This document shows positions 43,790-51,709 of a stretch of 64,000 nt of DNA, piece by piece. This stretch comes from Actinomadura terrae. Lineage in GTDB: Bacteria; Actinomycetota; Actinomycetes; Streptosporangiales; Streptosporangiaceae. The notes below the pieces were generated by a model. It worked only from the letters and a program-made list of their open reading frames with translations. It searched no databases and was not told the DNA's origin. Numbering within the stretch: position 1 is the stretch's first letter; every line of letters begins with the position of its first letter. The translations under genes and the position numbers were made by a program. The stretch is from assembly GCF_022751215.1 (NCBI RefSeq), contig NZ_JAICDG010000008.1, positions 62,001 to 126,000 of the forward strand, in the 5' to 3' direction.

Positions 43790-43852
43790 CCAAGAAAAAC
43801 ACAAAAAATAGAGCTCGGGCGGTGTCGACGGGGGCACGACAGCGCCCGAGCT
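43790..43852 (-). terminator. Rho-independent terminator of the anti-sigma-like gene
   Basis: AGCTCGGGCG / CGCCCGAGCT (43812-43821 and 43843-43852) form a 10-bp stem with a 21-base loop. On the minus strand it is followed by ATTTTTTGTGTTTTTC, a strong U-tract rare in such a GC-rich genome. It lies 36 bp after the end of the gene at 43888. Confidence 0.85.
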
Positions 43853-43887
43853 TGAAGAGGACCATACAAGGTGAGGCGTTGGTCTCT

Positions 43888-44433
43888 CTAGCCGGGGTAT
43901 GCCCTACTTGAGGCCGCTCCATACCTGGATCGGGTGAAAAGGTGGCTGTCCGGTTCGTCGCCGGCGTCCGGGAGGTTGGTCTGTTCGGGGACGCCGGCGT
44001 GGGCGCCGGTGGGGGTGGCCGAGCCGTTGGCGCTGCTGGTGCGGGGGGCGCGCAGGACGGCCCACACCGTGGTCGCGCCCTCTTCGTGGCGGACGCCCCA
44101 GCCTTCGGAGAGCGCCTCGACGATGCCGAGGCCGCGGCCTCCGAGGGAGGAGAGCGTGCCGGGTCCGCGGCGGGGTTCGGTCATGGCGCCGCCATCGCTG
44201 ACCTCGAGTTCGAGCAGGTCACCGCGGCGCAGCCAGACGACCTTGACCTGACCGGACGGGAGCGGGCGCGCGTGCCGGAGCGCGTTGCTGATGAGTTCGC
44301 TGACGATCACGCTGGCGTCGTCCACGATGGACTCGTAGACGCCCGAGGCGGCCAGCTCCGAGCTGAGGCGCTTGCGCGCGACCGCGACGCTGGACGGTGC
44401 GTGTGGTAGCAGTACGACGCTCGACGCCCTCAC
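43888..44433 (-). CDS. HATPase_c_2 regulator, RsbW/SpoIIAB-like
   Basis: 181 residues. A single GHKL ATPase domain of the anti-sigma type (about 8-125): N-box SVIVSELISNALRHARP, G1 LEVSDGGAMTEPR, G2 GGRGLGIVEALSEGWGV. The C-terminal 50 residues are Ala/Thr/Gly-rich and disordered. Hundreds of such proteins occur in Streptomyces-like genomes, many orphan, with serine-kinase or anti-sigma roles. No anti-anti-sigma or sigma gene is adjacent. It ends before a U-rich terminator. Confidence 0.92.
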   Translation of the reverse strand: MRASSVVLLPHAPSSVAVARKRLSSELAASGVYESIVDDASVIVSELISNALRHARPLPSGQVKVVWLRRGDLLELEVSDGGAMTEPRRGPGTLSSLGGRGLGIVEALSEGWGVRHEEGATTVWAVLRAPRTSSANGSATPTGAHAGVPEQTNLPDAGDEPDSHLFTRSRYGAASSRAYPG

Positions 44434-44808
44434 CTCCCCGTGGATTCGCTTGCTCGGACGAGATCCGCCGCCGCCTGTTCAGTAGGACCGAAATGCCCTG
44501 TTGGTCCGGACCGGAAACCCGGGCGAGAAACTTCGCCACCCGCACAACGAGTCACCGGCCGTCCGGTCACGGTGATCACCCCTGTCTGCGGCGTCGGAAC
44601 GGAATCTCGTCACCAACGGCGACCAACAATGGATCTATCCAGCCAACGGCGGATTACTCCTCGCGCGCGCGTTTCGTCCGTCACACCCTGTCGTCACCGA
44701 ACTTTTCCGCAGGAGGCCAGCCTGCCACCTGTCAGGAACGCGGAATGCGCCGGTCACAGCGTTCTCACCGACTCGCACCGGACCTCCTATCGTCACGGTA
44801 AGTAACCA
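44434..44808. other. Gene-free spacer of 375 bp
   Basis: No open frame here has protein character. The stretch is less GC-rich than its neighbours and must contain the promoter of the anti-sigma-like gene (leftward). The GGGGAG directly before that gene's GTG is too close to be a normal ribosome site. No hairpin or repeat of note was seen. Confidence 0.5.
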
Positions 44809-46803
44809 TCATCCCGCCCTCCGAAGGACGAGACGCATGCATGTCCCCTTGGTCTGCGATGCCGGATCAGAGGTGGTCACGGCACCCGGCCGGGGTCCCG
44901 GTTCACCCGGCGTTGAGATGGTCGTCACACGATGTCCTACCTTGTGAGACATCGTGTGAAATGCATCACGGTTTGCCTCGGCGGCATGGGCGGAGATCGT
45001 TCCGCCCTGCGCCTCGGTCAGCCGTTTGACGATGTAGAGGCCGAGCCCGATGCCGCCGAACCGCCGCCGGTCCCCGGCCTCGCCCTGGACGAAGCGCTCG
45101 AAGATCCGCTCGTGGTCGCCCGGGGCGATGCCGACGCCCTCGTCCACCACCGTGACCACCAGCTCGGGGCCCTCGGCGCGCGCCGCGACGCGGACCGTTC
45201 CGCCGTCGGGGGAGTACTTGAACGCGTTCTCCAGCAGCTGCCCGAGGACGATGTCGGTCGCCATCGCGTCGCCCCGCGCGAACGGCAGGTCGGCCGCGAC
45301 CTCCAGCTCGACCTGGTGCAGCGGCGACAGCGACCGGAAGCCCGCCACCACGCCCTCCAGGACGCGGCGCAGGTCGAACGTCTCGATCGTCACGGGCAGC
45401 TCGTCGGCGCCCGCCCGGGAGCCGAGCAGCAGGTGCTCGACGAGCCGGCCGAGCGACTGGGCGCGCTCGGCGATCGTGGCGACGGCGGCGCGGCGGTCGG
45501 CGTCGGCGAGCTTGTCCCACCGGTTGACCAGCGTGGACGCGAAGCCCTGCACGACCGTGATCGGGGTGCGCAGCTCGTGGCTGGTCGTGGCGAGGAACAG
45601 GTCCTTGGCCTCTTCGAGCGCCTTGGCCTCCGAGACGTCCCGGAAGTCCAGGACGAGCTCGCCGGTCTCCTCGATCTCCGCGGCCAGGACGTTCAGCCAG
45701 ATTCCCGACTCCAGCCGGAACGTCAGCATCTCGCCCAGCGCGGGCATGTCGAACGGCAGCGGACGGCCGAGCGCGTCCTCCGGCGGGATGCCCGTCAGCG
45801 TGTGCGCGGCGGGGTTCCACTGCCGGACGACGAGGTCGTGGTCGAGCACGGCGATGCCGTCCGCGCTGGAGTCGATGACCGCGCGCTCGTGCGCCCGCTG
45901 CCGCACCACCTCCGCGTACGCGACGGCGTTGCCGACCGCGACGCCCGCGTGCCCGGCGAGCAGTTCCAGCAGCTCAAGCTCCATGTGGCCGACCTTGCGG
46001 CCGGAGAACAGCGCGTACAGCGCTCCATAGGGCTTGTTCTGCAAGTAGGACAGGCCGAGCGCGATCGTGTGAAGTCCGGGCAGCTCGGACCAGATCAGGT
46101 CGCCGAGCCGCCGCTCACCGGTCGCGAGCTTCACCGTCTTGCCCGAGCGCAGCAGCTCGCCGACCAGGCTGGAGCGCAGGTCGGCGGTCGTGCCGCGCAT
46201 GTGCTCGGGCAGCCCGGTCATGCTGACCAGCCGCAGCCGGTCGCCCTCGATGCGCACGAAACCGCCCGCGTCGGCGCCGGTGAGCTCGATGAGCGCGGTG
46301 GTGATCCGGTCGAGCACGACCGCGAGGTCGAGTTCGGCGTTCAGGTCGGCGACGATGTCGTTCAGCCGCCGGACGAGCCGCGCCCGCTCCGCCATGTGGT
46401 GCTGGACGATCTCGTCGTCCTCCACCGGGTGGTACACGCCCACCCAGCCGAGCGGCGCGCCGGTCGGGTCCTTCAGCAGGCTCGTGTCGATGCGGACGTC
46501 GATGAGCCGGCCGTCCTGGTGGAAGCGCCGGGTCGCGATCGAGATCTGCCCGGTCTCGCCCTCCCCCGGACGCCGGGTGAGCAGCCGCTCCTGGACGGCG
46601 TTGTGCTCGGCCTTCAGCTCGTCCGGGACGATCGGCGGGACCCGCCCGACCATCTCCTGGGCGCTCCAGCCGAACATCCGCTCCGCCGCCGGATTCCACA
46701 CCGTGACGCGGTGCCGCTGGTCGACGGCCACGATCGCGTCGGCGGCGCTCTCGATGACGGCGCGCGCGATCGGATCGTGGACGTGGTGATGCACGCCTGT
46801 CAT
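44809..46803 (-). CDS. PAS-GAF-PAS sensor histidine kinase with extra C-terminal segment
   Basis: 664 residues from the ATG at 46803 (an upstream GTG start adds 18). No membrane segment, so a cytosolic sensor. PAS about 10-130 (ADAIVAVDQRHRVTVWNPAAERMFGWSAQEM), GAF about 140-300, second PAS about 305-410, HisKA with TTSHELRTPITVVQGFAS, and HATPase_c with N-box LLENAFKYSPD and G2 FGGIGLGLYIVKRL. After GGTISAHAAE the usual short end (about ten residues to RLVLRRAG) is interrupted by some 40 unrelated residues coded by DNA containing a 12-bp perfect inverted repeat, so an insertion is likely. No response regulator is adjacent. Confidence 0.92.
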   Translation of the reverse strand: MTGVHHHVHDPIARAVIESAADAIVAVDQRHRVTVWNPAAERMFGWSAQEMVGRVPPIVPDELKAEHNAVQERLLTRRPGEGETGQISIATRRFHQDGRLIDVRIDTSLLKDPTGAPLGWVGVYHPVEDDEIVQHHMAERARLVRRLNDIVADLNAELDLAVVLDRITTALIELTGADAGGFVRIEGDRLRLVSMTGLPEHMRGTTADLRSSLVGELLRSGKTVKLATGERRLGDLIWSELPGLHTIALGLSYLQNKPYGALYALFSGRKVGHMELELLELLAGHAGVAVGNAVAYAEVVRQRAHERAVIDSSADGIAVLDHDLVVRQWNPAAHTLTGIPPEDALGRPLPFDMPALGEMLTFRLESGIWLNVLAAEIEETGELVLDFRDVSEAKALEEAKDLFLATTSHELRTPITVVQGFASTLVNRWDKLADADRRAAVATIAERAQSLGRLVEHLLLGSRAGADELPVTIETFDLRRVLEGVVAGFRSLSPLHQVELEVAADLPFARGDAMATDIVLGQLLENAFKYSPDGGTVRVAARAEGPELVVTVVDEGVGIAPGDHERIFERFVQGEAGDRRRFGGIGLGLYIVKRLTEAQGGTISAHAAEANRDAFHTMSHKVGHRVTTISTPGEPGPRPGAVTTSDPASQTKGTCMRLVLRRAG
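44925..44959. repeat. 12-bp inverted repeat inside the histidine kinase 3' end
   Basis: TCACACGATGTC (44925-44936) and GACATCGTGTGA (44948-44959) around 11 bases. It lies within the segment (about 44840-44980) that appears inserted between the kinase G2 region and its final residues. Confidence 0.75.
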
Positions 46804-46945
46804 CGTGCCACCGCCCCCGGGTCCGGCGCCTGTCAACCAGTGCCGAAAAGTTCCCACAGCCAGCCAGGATCGGACGGAGGAACGCCACTTCAGGGGCCTA
46901 CCTGCACCGAAATCCGCCGACGGGGGACCTGGCGTGGCGTGCCCG

Positions 46946-48319
46946 TCAACGTCCGGTCCGCCCCACCCTACCGATCAGTAGTGTGGCGGTCGCGGCGACC
47001 AGGAACGACAGCATCGAGGCGCTCATCCACGTTTGCGGCGTGAAGTTCAGGGCGTCGCGGACGTCCGTCCAGAAGCCGGCCCAGTGACTCACCGTGCCCG
47101 GGTTGATCAACTGGTAGGCGACGACCCCGGCGACCCAGGCCGCGATCATGCCCCAGCGCGACGGCGCGGCCTGCGACAGGTCCCAGGACTTGCCACGGCC
47201 GAGGAAGAAGTCGGCGGCGAGCACGCCGAGCAGCGGCACGAACACCGAGCCGATCAGCGACAGGAAGCTCGAATAGTCGCCGATGTCCAGCACCAGCGCG
47301 AGGACGGTGATGCCCGCGCCGAGCGCGACCGACAGCACCCGCCGGTCCGCGCGCGGGACGAGGTTCTGGATCGACACCGCCGTCGAGTACACGTTCGCGA
47401 ACGACTGGTCGGCCTCGCGCAGCACGAACACCGCGAAGAACAGCACGCCGAGCGACACGTTCAGGAACGGGTCGAACACCTTCGCGGAATCGCCCGCGAC
47501 CAGCGCCAGCGCCAGCAGCCCGAGGATGTAGGCGATGATCTGCGTGGCGGAGTAGCCGACGGACGCGGCGCCGAACGCCCCGCGCGCGCTCCGGGCGTGC
47601 CGCGTGTAGTCGGCCGCGACCGGGACCCAGGAGATGGAGACGGCCAGCGCCGCGTCCGCGCCGATCCAGAACCCGCCCCACGAGCCTTCCGTCAGGTCGG
47701 GCAGCGGTTCGCGGACGAGCTGGACGTAGAAGTACACCAGCGCGATCATCACGGCCGCGGTCACGTACCGGCGCAGCATCCGCACCGATCCGAGCGGCCA
47801 GATCGTCAGGACGGTGGTGATCACTCCGGCGGCGATCACGTAGGACCAGCGGGGGACGCCGTCCCAGAGCGCGCGCGCCGCGTCGGCGATGACGATCAGC
47901 TCGAACGTCCCCCAGCCGACGAGCTGGGCGATGTTCAGGACGGTCGGAACATACGAGAGGCGCGCGCCGAAAAGCCCGCGCAGCAGCACCATCGCCGGCT
48001 GGCCGGTCCGCGCGCCCGGCGCGGCGGCGAGGCCGAGCATCAGCCCGCCGAGCACCGTCCCGACCGCCATCGCGACGATGCCCGCGACGATCGACAGCGT
48101 CGGCTTCCCGTCCGCGTCCGGCGCGAGCACGGTGTAGGCGCCGGAGAACGCGAAGAGGCTGACCCCGAGGTTGGCCCAGAAGGCGCTCTGGTCCCAGAAC
48201 CCGAGCACCTTCGGCGCGGGTTCATCGAGCGTGTAGGGGACTTCGTTCCTGGAGAGCTCGCGAGGGGCCTCGCCGCGGGGACGGTCGTCCCCGGAACGCG
48301 CGTCAAGGGCGGACGTCAT
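46946..48319 (-). CDS. cytX: NCS1 permease for hydroxymethylpyrimidine/thiamine precursors (CytX-like)
   Basis: 457 residues, 12 hydrophobic segments, NCS1 (purine-cytosine permease) family: the N-terminal LSRNEVPYTLDEPAPKVLGFWDQSAFWANLGVSL, then PAMVLLRGLFG, WGTFELIVIAD, and SISWVPVAADYTRH. The specificity comes from the leader: a TPP riboswitch directly precedes it, so the cargo is a thiamine building block, most likely HMP, as for CytX. A separate tenA at 60.5-61.1 kb makes HMP salvage plausible in this strain. The start ATG is nine bases after the GGGAG that ends the aptamer. Confidence 0.9.
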   Translation of the reverse strand: MTSALDARSGDDRPRGEAPRELSRNEVPYTLDEPAPKVLGFWDQSAFWANLGVSLFAFSGAYTVLAPDADGKPTLSIVAGIVAMAVGTVLGGLMLGLAAAPGARTGQPAMVLLRGLFGARLSYVPTVLNIAQLVGWGTFELIVIADAARALWDGVPRWSYVIAAGVITTVLTIWPLGSVRMLRRYVTAAVMIALVYFYVQLVREPLPDLTEGSWGGFWIGADAALAVSISWVPVAADYTRHARSARGAFGAASVGYSATQIIAYILGLLALALVAGDSAKVFDPFLNVSLGVLFFAVFVLREADQSFANVYSTAVSIQNLVPRADRRVLSVALGAGITVLALVLDIGDYSSFLSLIGSVFVPLLGVLAADFFLGRGKSWDLSQAAPSRWGMIAAWVAGVVAYQLINPGTVSHWAGFWTDVRDALNFTPQTWMSASMLSFLVAATATLLIGRVGRTGR

Positions 48320-48322
48320 GCG

Positions 48323-48418
48323 GGCACGCTCCCTACGCCGGCATTACCCGGACAGGTTCATGCGGTCGGCGACACCTCGTCGTCGCCCTCTCAGCCCGGC
48401 CTGGCCCGAGCTCCCGCG
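48323..48418 (-). ncRNA. TPP riboswitch (THI element)
   Basis: On the minus strand the leader has the diagnostic pieces in order: GGGCTGAGAGGGCG (the CUGAGA pyrimidine-sensor core), a variable GC-rich stem, GCATGAACCTGTCCGGGTAATGCC split across the second arm (the GAACCUG and GGGUAAUGCC signatures), and CGTAGGGAG closing P1. The final GGGAG is also the cytX ribosome site, so TPP binding should block translation initiation. All conserved ligand-contact segments seem intact. Confidence 0.93.
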
Positions 48419-48421
48419 GAT

Positions 48422-48436
48422 ATCGGTCAAACCGAT
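48422..48436. promoter_or_regulatory. Small palindrome upstream of the TPP aptamer
   Basis: ATCGGT-CAA-ACCGAT lies just before the aptamer on the minus strand, where the promoter should be. It could be an operator dyad or the terminator stem of the upstream rhodanese gene. Confidence 0.35.
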
Positions 48437-48465
48437 CGTACAGCGCCCAAACGCATCGTGGGGGG

Positions 48466-48801
48466 TCAGGCGACGTACGGCGGCCCGTCACCGCCGTTCT
48501 CCATCGGACGCCCCGCCTCGGCCCAGCGCTTCATGCCGCCGTCCACGTTCCGCGCCAGCCAACCCGCCTGGTTGAGCGCGACCGTCACCTGCGCCGACCG
48601 CGCCCCGGACCGGCACACCACGAAGACCTCCTGGTCGCGGGGGACCTCCGAGGCCCGATCGCTGAGCTGGCCCATGGGGATGTGGACGGCGGCGGGCGCG
48701 TGGCCCGCGTCCCACTCGTCCTGTTCCCGCACGTCCAGCAGGTAGCCGTCCTGCGGAACGTCAGCGGCGTCGACCGCCGGCACGTCGTCCCCGAAAATCA
48801 T
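48466..48801 (-). CDS. Single-domain rhodanese-like protein
   Basis: 111 residues from the ATG at 48801. Rhodanese fold with GYLLDVREQDEWDAGHAPAAVHIPMGQL and the active loop CRSGARS (Cys about 75). Sulfur transfer to a small acceptor or protein, or a thiosulfate/polysulfide role. The Cys and the surrounding loop are intact, so it should be active. It lies just upstream of the riboswitch-controlled cytX in the same direction; sulfur transfer is needed for thiazole synthesis, but a real link is only suggested by position. Confidence 0.92.
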   Translation of the reverse strand: MIFGDDVPAVDAADVPQDGYLLDVREQDEWDAGHAPAAVHIPMGQLSDRASEVPRDQEVFVVCRSGARSAQVTVALNQAGWLARNVDGGMKRWAEAGRPMENGGDGPPYVA

Positions 48802-48847
48802 CACACCCCCATGGAACCGCGCGAGGCCCCGTCGCGTCGAATCACCT

Positions 48848-49309
48848 ATGCGGTATCGGACGCTCCTAGTGACGACGCCCGGCCTCGCCATGATCCTCTC
48901 ACTGGCGGCCTGCGGCGACGAACAGTCCTCCGGCAAGCCCGCCGACCAGCCCTCGGGCGCGACGTCCGTCCAGCCCTCGACTGCTCCGGCGGACCACCTC
49001 ACGATCCAGGTCAGGGCCTCGGCCGAGGCCCCCGCCAAGACCTGGACCCTCAACTGCGCGCCGCCCGGCGGCGACCATCCGAAGGCCGGCGCCGCGTGCG
49101 CCGAGCTGACCAAGGCCAAACAGCCGTTCAAGCCCGTGCCCAAGGGCCAGATGTGCACCCAGATCTACGGCGGTCCGGAGATCGCCACGGTCAGGGGCAC
49201 CTGGCAGGGCCAGAAGATCGACACGAAGTTCACCCGCAAGGACGGCTGCCAGCTCCACCGCTGGACGACGGTCGGCGCCCTCTTCGGCGACGTCCCGAAG
49301 GTGCGCTGA
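48848..49309 (+). CDS. Subtilisin inhibitor-like (SSI family) lipoprotein
   Basis: 153 residues. N-terminal signal peptide with lipobox LAACG (Cys about 22), a Ser/Pro/Gln-rich spacer, then an SSI-like domain (about 50-148) with the four spaced Cys of the family: TLNCAPPGGDHPKAGAACAEL, MCTQIYGGPE and DGCQLHRW. In Streptomyces SSI the reactive bond is two residues after the third Cys (Met73-Val74); by that alignment the site here is Gln-Ile, so the protease specificity would be unusual. SSI proteins are normally freely secreted; lipid anchoring to the membrane is less common. Divergent from the rhodanese gene. Confidence 0.85.
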   Translation: MRYRTLLVTTPGLAMILSLAACGDEQSSGKPADQPSGATSVQPSTAPADHLTIQVRASAEAPAKTWTLNCAPPGGDHPKAGAACAELTKAKQPFKPVPKGQMCTQIYGGPEIATVRGTWQGQKIDTKFTRKDGCQLHRWTTVGALFGDVPKVR

Positions 49310-49333
49310 CCCTGAGGGGCCCGGCCTGGCGGG

Positions 49334-50197
49334 CTACTTGAGCAGGCGGGACATCCGCCTGTCCGCCAGCGGCTTGCCGCCGGTCTGGCAGGTGGGGCAG
49401 TACTGGAGGGACGAGTCGGCGAACGACACCTCGCGGATCGTGTCGCCGCACACCGGGCATTCCTGACCGGTGCGGCCGTGCACGCGCAGGCCGGTCTTCT
49501 TCTCGCCCTTGAGGTCCTGCGCCTCGAGGCCGCGCGAGCGCTCGACGGCGTCCCGCAGGGTCGTGACGATCGCCTCGTGCAGGGTCGCGACGTCGTCCTC
49601 GGTGAGCGCGGACGCCATCTTGAACGGCGACATCCGCGCGACGTGCAGGACCTCGTCGGAGTAGGCGTTGCCGATCCCGGCGATGATCTTCTGGTCGCGC
49701 AGCAGGCCCTTGATCTGGGTGCGCCTGCCCGCGAGGATCCCGGCGAGCGCCTCGGTGGTGAACGCGTCGTTGAGCGGATCGGGCCCGAGCGAGGCGACGC
49801 CCGGCACCTGCGACGGGTCGCGGACGGCGTACACGGCGAGCCCCTTCTTGGTGCCCGCCTCCGTGAGGTCGAAGCCGGAGCCGTCGTCGAGGTGCACGCG
49901 CAGGGCCAGCGGGTTCTTGCCCCCCGGCCGGACGGGACGCGCCGGGAACTCGTCCCGCCAACGCAGCCAGCCCGCACGGGCCAGGTGGATGACCAGGTGC
50001 ACGCCGTCCACGTCGAGGTCGAGGAACTTGCCGTGCCGGGCGACGCCGGTGATGGTCAGGCCGCCCAGCGCGGTCACCGGCGGGTCGTAGGTCTTCAGCG
50101 CGGAGATGGCGAGAACATCGACGCGGGCGACGGCGTGGCCGACCGCCCGCTCCCGGAGGAAACCGGCCAGCGCCTCCACCTCAGGCAACTCAGGCAT
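49334..50197 (-). CDS. Fpg/Nei-family DNA glycosylase/AP lyase
   Basis: 287 residues from the ATG at 50197, so that Pro2 of MPELPEVEAL is the catalytic N-terminal residue after Met removal; Glu3 follows. Lys in the beta-hairpin (ARHGKFLDLD) is present, H2TH region IIAGIGNAYSDEVLHVARM, and the C-terminal zinc finger CPVC-N16-CPTC. It removes oxidised bases and nicks the abasic site. The zinc-finger Arg is less obvious than in true Fpg, so substrate preference (8-oxoG or pyrimidine lesions) is open. Converges on the SSI gene. Confidence 0.94.
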   Translation of the reverse strand: MPELPEVEALAGFLRERAVGHAVARVDVLAISALKTYDPPVTALGGLTITGVARHGKFLDLDVDGVHLVIHLARAGWLRWRDEFPARPVRPGGKNPLALRVHLDDGSGFDLTEAGTKKGLAVYAVRDPSQVPGVASLGPDPLNDAFTTEALAGILAGRRTQIKGLLRDQKIIAGIGNAYSDEVLHVARMSPFKMASALTEDDVATLHEAIVTTLRDAVERSRGLEAQDLKGEKKTGLRVHGRTGQECPVCGDTIREVSFADSSLQYCPTCQTGGKPLADRRMSRLLK

Positions 50198-50426
50198 GAC
50201 CCCAGTATCGGCGAAGAAACCGTCCACAGGGCTGTGGAAGCCTGTGGAAAACCCTGTGCACAACTCCGGATTCGCCCGCCCGCGAGCAGTTTCCGGCCGT
50301 CATACCTTGACGAATATCAACAAACCGGCGGAGGGGGTACCGGGACGTCCGGCGCACAGGGTGTGGATAACTTCCGGGTCACGACCCGCCGGTAGGTCCA
50401 CACGGGCTGTGACCTGGATCTCGAAA
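50198..50426. other. Spacer between Fpg and the copper operon
   Basis: No gene is supported. CTGTGGAAAACCCTGTGCA near 50240 resembles other A+G-rich spacer DNA only. The copper-type operators begin at 50427. Confidence 0.5.
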
Positions 50427-50442
50427 TAACCCCTAGGGGGTA
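50427..50442. promoter_or_regulatory. CsoR-like operator, site 1
   Basis: TAACCCCTAGGGGGTA, a G-tract/C-tract pseudo-palindrome of the kind bound by the copper-sensing repressor CsoR, upstream of copZ. Confidence 0.7.
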
Positions 50443-50488
50443 CGGGTTGTGCTGGGTGTCCGGTTATGGCAGCATGAGGCCCACGAGA

Positions 50489-50503
50489 TACCCCCCTGGG
50501 GTA
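50489..50503. promoter_or_regulatory. CsoR-like operator, site 2
   Basis: TACCCCCCTGGGGTA, 62 bases after site 1 and just before the copZ ribosome site (AAGGAGAGG). Two sites flank the probable promoter of the copper operon. No csoR gene lies in the window. Confidence 0.7.
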
Positions 50504-50520
50504 AAAGGAGAGGACGCGAG

Positions 50521-50727
50521 ATGAGCACCGCCACCTACACCGTCGCCGGGATGACCTGCGGCCACTGCGTGAACTCGGTCACCGAGGAGGTCGAGCGGCT
50601 CACCGGCGTCACCGGCGTCGACGTGGACCTGGAGACCGGCAGGGTGACCGTCACCAGCGACGGTCCTCTGGACGACGCCCTGATCGAGGGCGCCGTCGAA
50701 GAGGCGGGTTACGAACTCAAGCGCTGA
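50521..50727 (+). CDS. copZ: CopZ-type copper chaperone
   Basis: 68 residues, a single HMA domain: TVAGMTCGHCVNSV with the CxxC Cu(I) pair, beta-alpha-beta-beta-alpha-beta spacing, VDLETGRVTVTSDGPL. It delivers Cu(I) to the CopA ATPase. AAGGAGAGG precedes the ATG at 50521. Two CsoR-like operators lie upstream, so it is first in the copper operon with the two genes that follow. Confidence 0.95.
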   Translation: MSTATYTVAGMTCGHCVNSVTEEVERLTGVTGVDVDLETGRVTVTSDGPLDDALIEGAVEEAGYELKR

Positions 50728-50758
50728 GCGCGAGCAAACGGGGGGACGGAGCGAAACA

Positions 50759-51679
50759 ATGAACACACCGACCAAGCTGGGCATCTACGCACTGGGCCTG
50801 GCGGTCGTCTTCGGCGGCACCACCGGGATCGGCAAGCTCGCCGGCCCGGTGGGCGCCAAGGCGGACACGGGACACGGCGGGCACGGCGGCGGCGAGACCG
50901 GTACGCGGGTACCCGGCGGCCTCCAGATCTCCCAGAACGGCTACACCCTCGTCCCGCGGCGGACGACGTTCAACCCCGGCGAGCTGACCGACTTCCGGTT
51001 CACGATCAACGGGCCCGACGGCAGGCCGGTCACCGGGTTCAAGCCGCTGCACGGCAAGCGGCTGCACCTGATCATCGCGCGCCGCGACCTGTCCGGCTTC
51101 CAGCACCTGCACCCGACGGAGGTCGGCGGCGGGGTCTGGGCGATCGCCATCGTGCTCCCCAAGGCGGGGACGTACCGGTTCTTCACCGACGTCCAGCCGG
51201 AGGGCGCGAAGGAGCAGCTCACCCTGGGCGCCGACATCTTCGCCGGCGGCCAGGACGAGTACACGCCGCTGCCGAAGCCCGAACCGGTCTCCAAGGTCGT
51301 GGACGGCTACGAGGTCACGCTGGCCGGGAACCTGGTTCCGGGCAGGAGCAGCAAGCTGACGCTGTCCGTCCGGAAGAACGGTGAACCGGTCACCGACCTG
51401 GAGGAGTATCTGGAGGCGTACGGGCACCTGGTCGCGCTGCGCCAGGGCGACCTCGCCTACCTCCACGTCCACCCGGACGGCGAACCGGGCGACGGCAAGA
51501 CCAGGCCGGGCCCCGACATCACGTTCTACGCCGAGGCCCCGAGCGCGGGCGCGTACCGCCTCTACCTGGACTTCCAGCATGAGGGCAAGGTCCGCACGGC
51601 CGAGTTCACCGTGCAGGCCGGCACGTCGGGGGCACCCGCGCGGCAGGCGCCCGAAGAGGGCCACAGCCACACGCACTGA
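50759..51679 (+). CDS. Exported His-rich protein of copper operon
   Basis: 306 residues. One N-terminal hydrophobic segment (about 7-27) followed by a His/Gly-rich stretch (HGGHGGGE), two beta-rich domains (about 52-165 and 175-290) each with HLHP or HVHP pairs (FQHLHPTEVGG, YLHVHPDGEPGDG), and the C-terminal HSHTH. No known enzyme motif. The paired histidines suggest copper (or other metal) binding outside the membrane. Its place between copZ and copA supports a role in periplasm-side copper buffering or hand-off; that is inference. Confidence 0.82.
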   Translation: MNTPTKLGIYALGLAVVFGGTTGIGKLAGPVGAKADTGHGGHGGGETGTRVPGGLQISQNGYTLVPRRTTFNPGELTDFRFTINGPDGRPVTGFKPLHGKRLHLIIARRDLSGFQHLHPTEVGGGVWAIAIVLPKAGTYRFFTDVQPEGAKEQLTLGADIFAGGQDEYTPLPKPEPVSKVVDGYEVTLAGNLVPGRSSKLTLSVRKNGEPVTDLEEYLEAYGHLVALRQGDLAYLHVHPDGEPGDGKTRPGPDITFYAEAPSAGAYRLYLDFQHEGKVRTAEFTVQAGTSGAPARQAPEEGHSHTH

Positions 51680-51709
51680 CGTCCGAACGATCGAGGAGAA
51701 GGAGGAGCG

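Noticed and set aside
50198..50426. Replication origin or DnaA-box cluster near CTGTGGAAAACCCTGTGCACA
   Set aside because: The spacer has several TGTGGA-like words but no run of true DnaA boxes and no dnaA, dnaN or AT-rich unwinding region.
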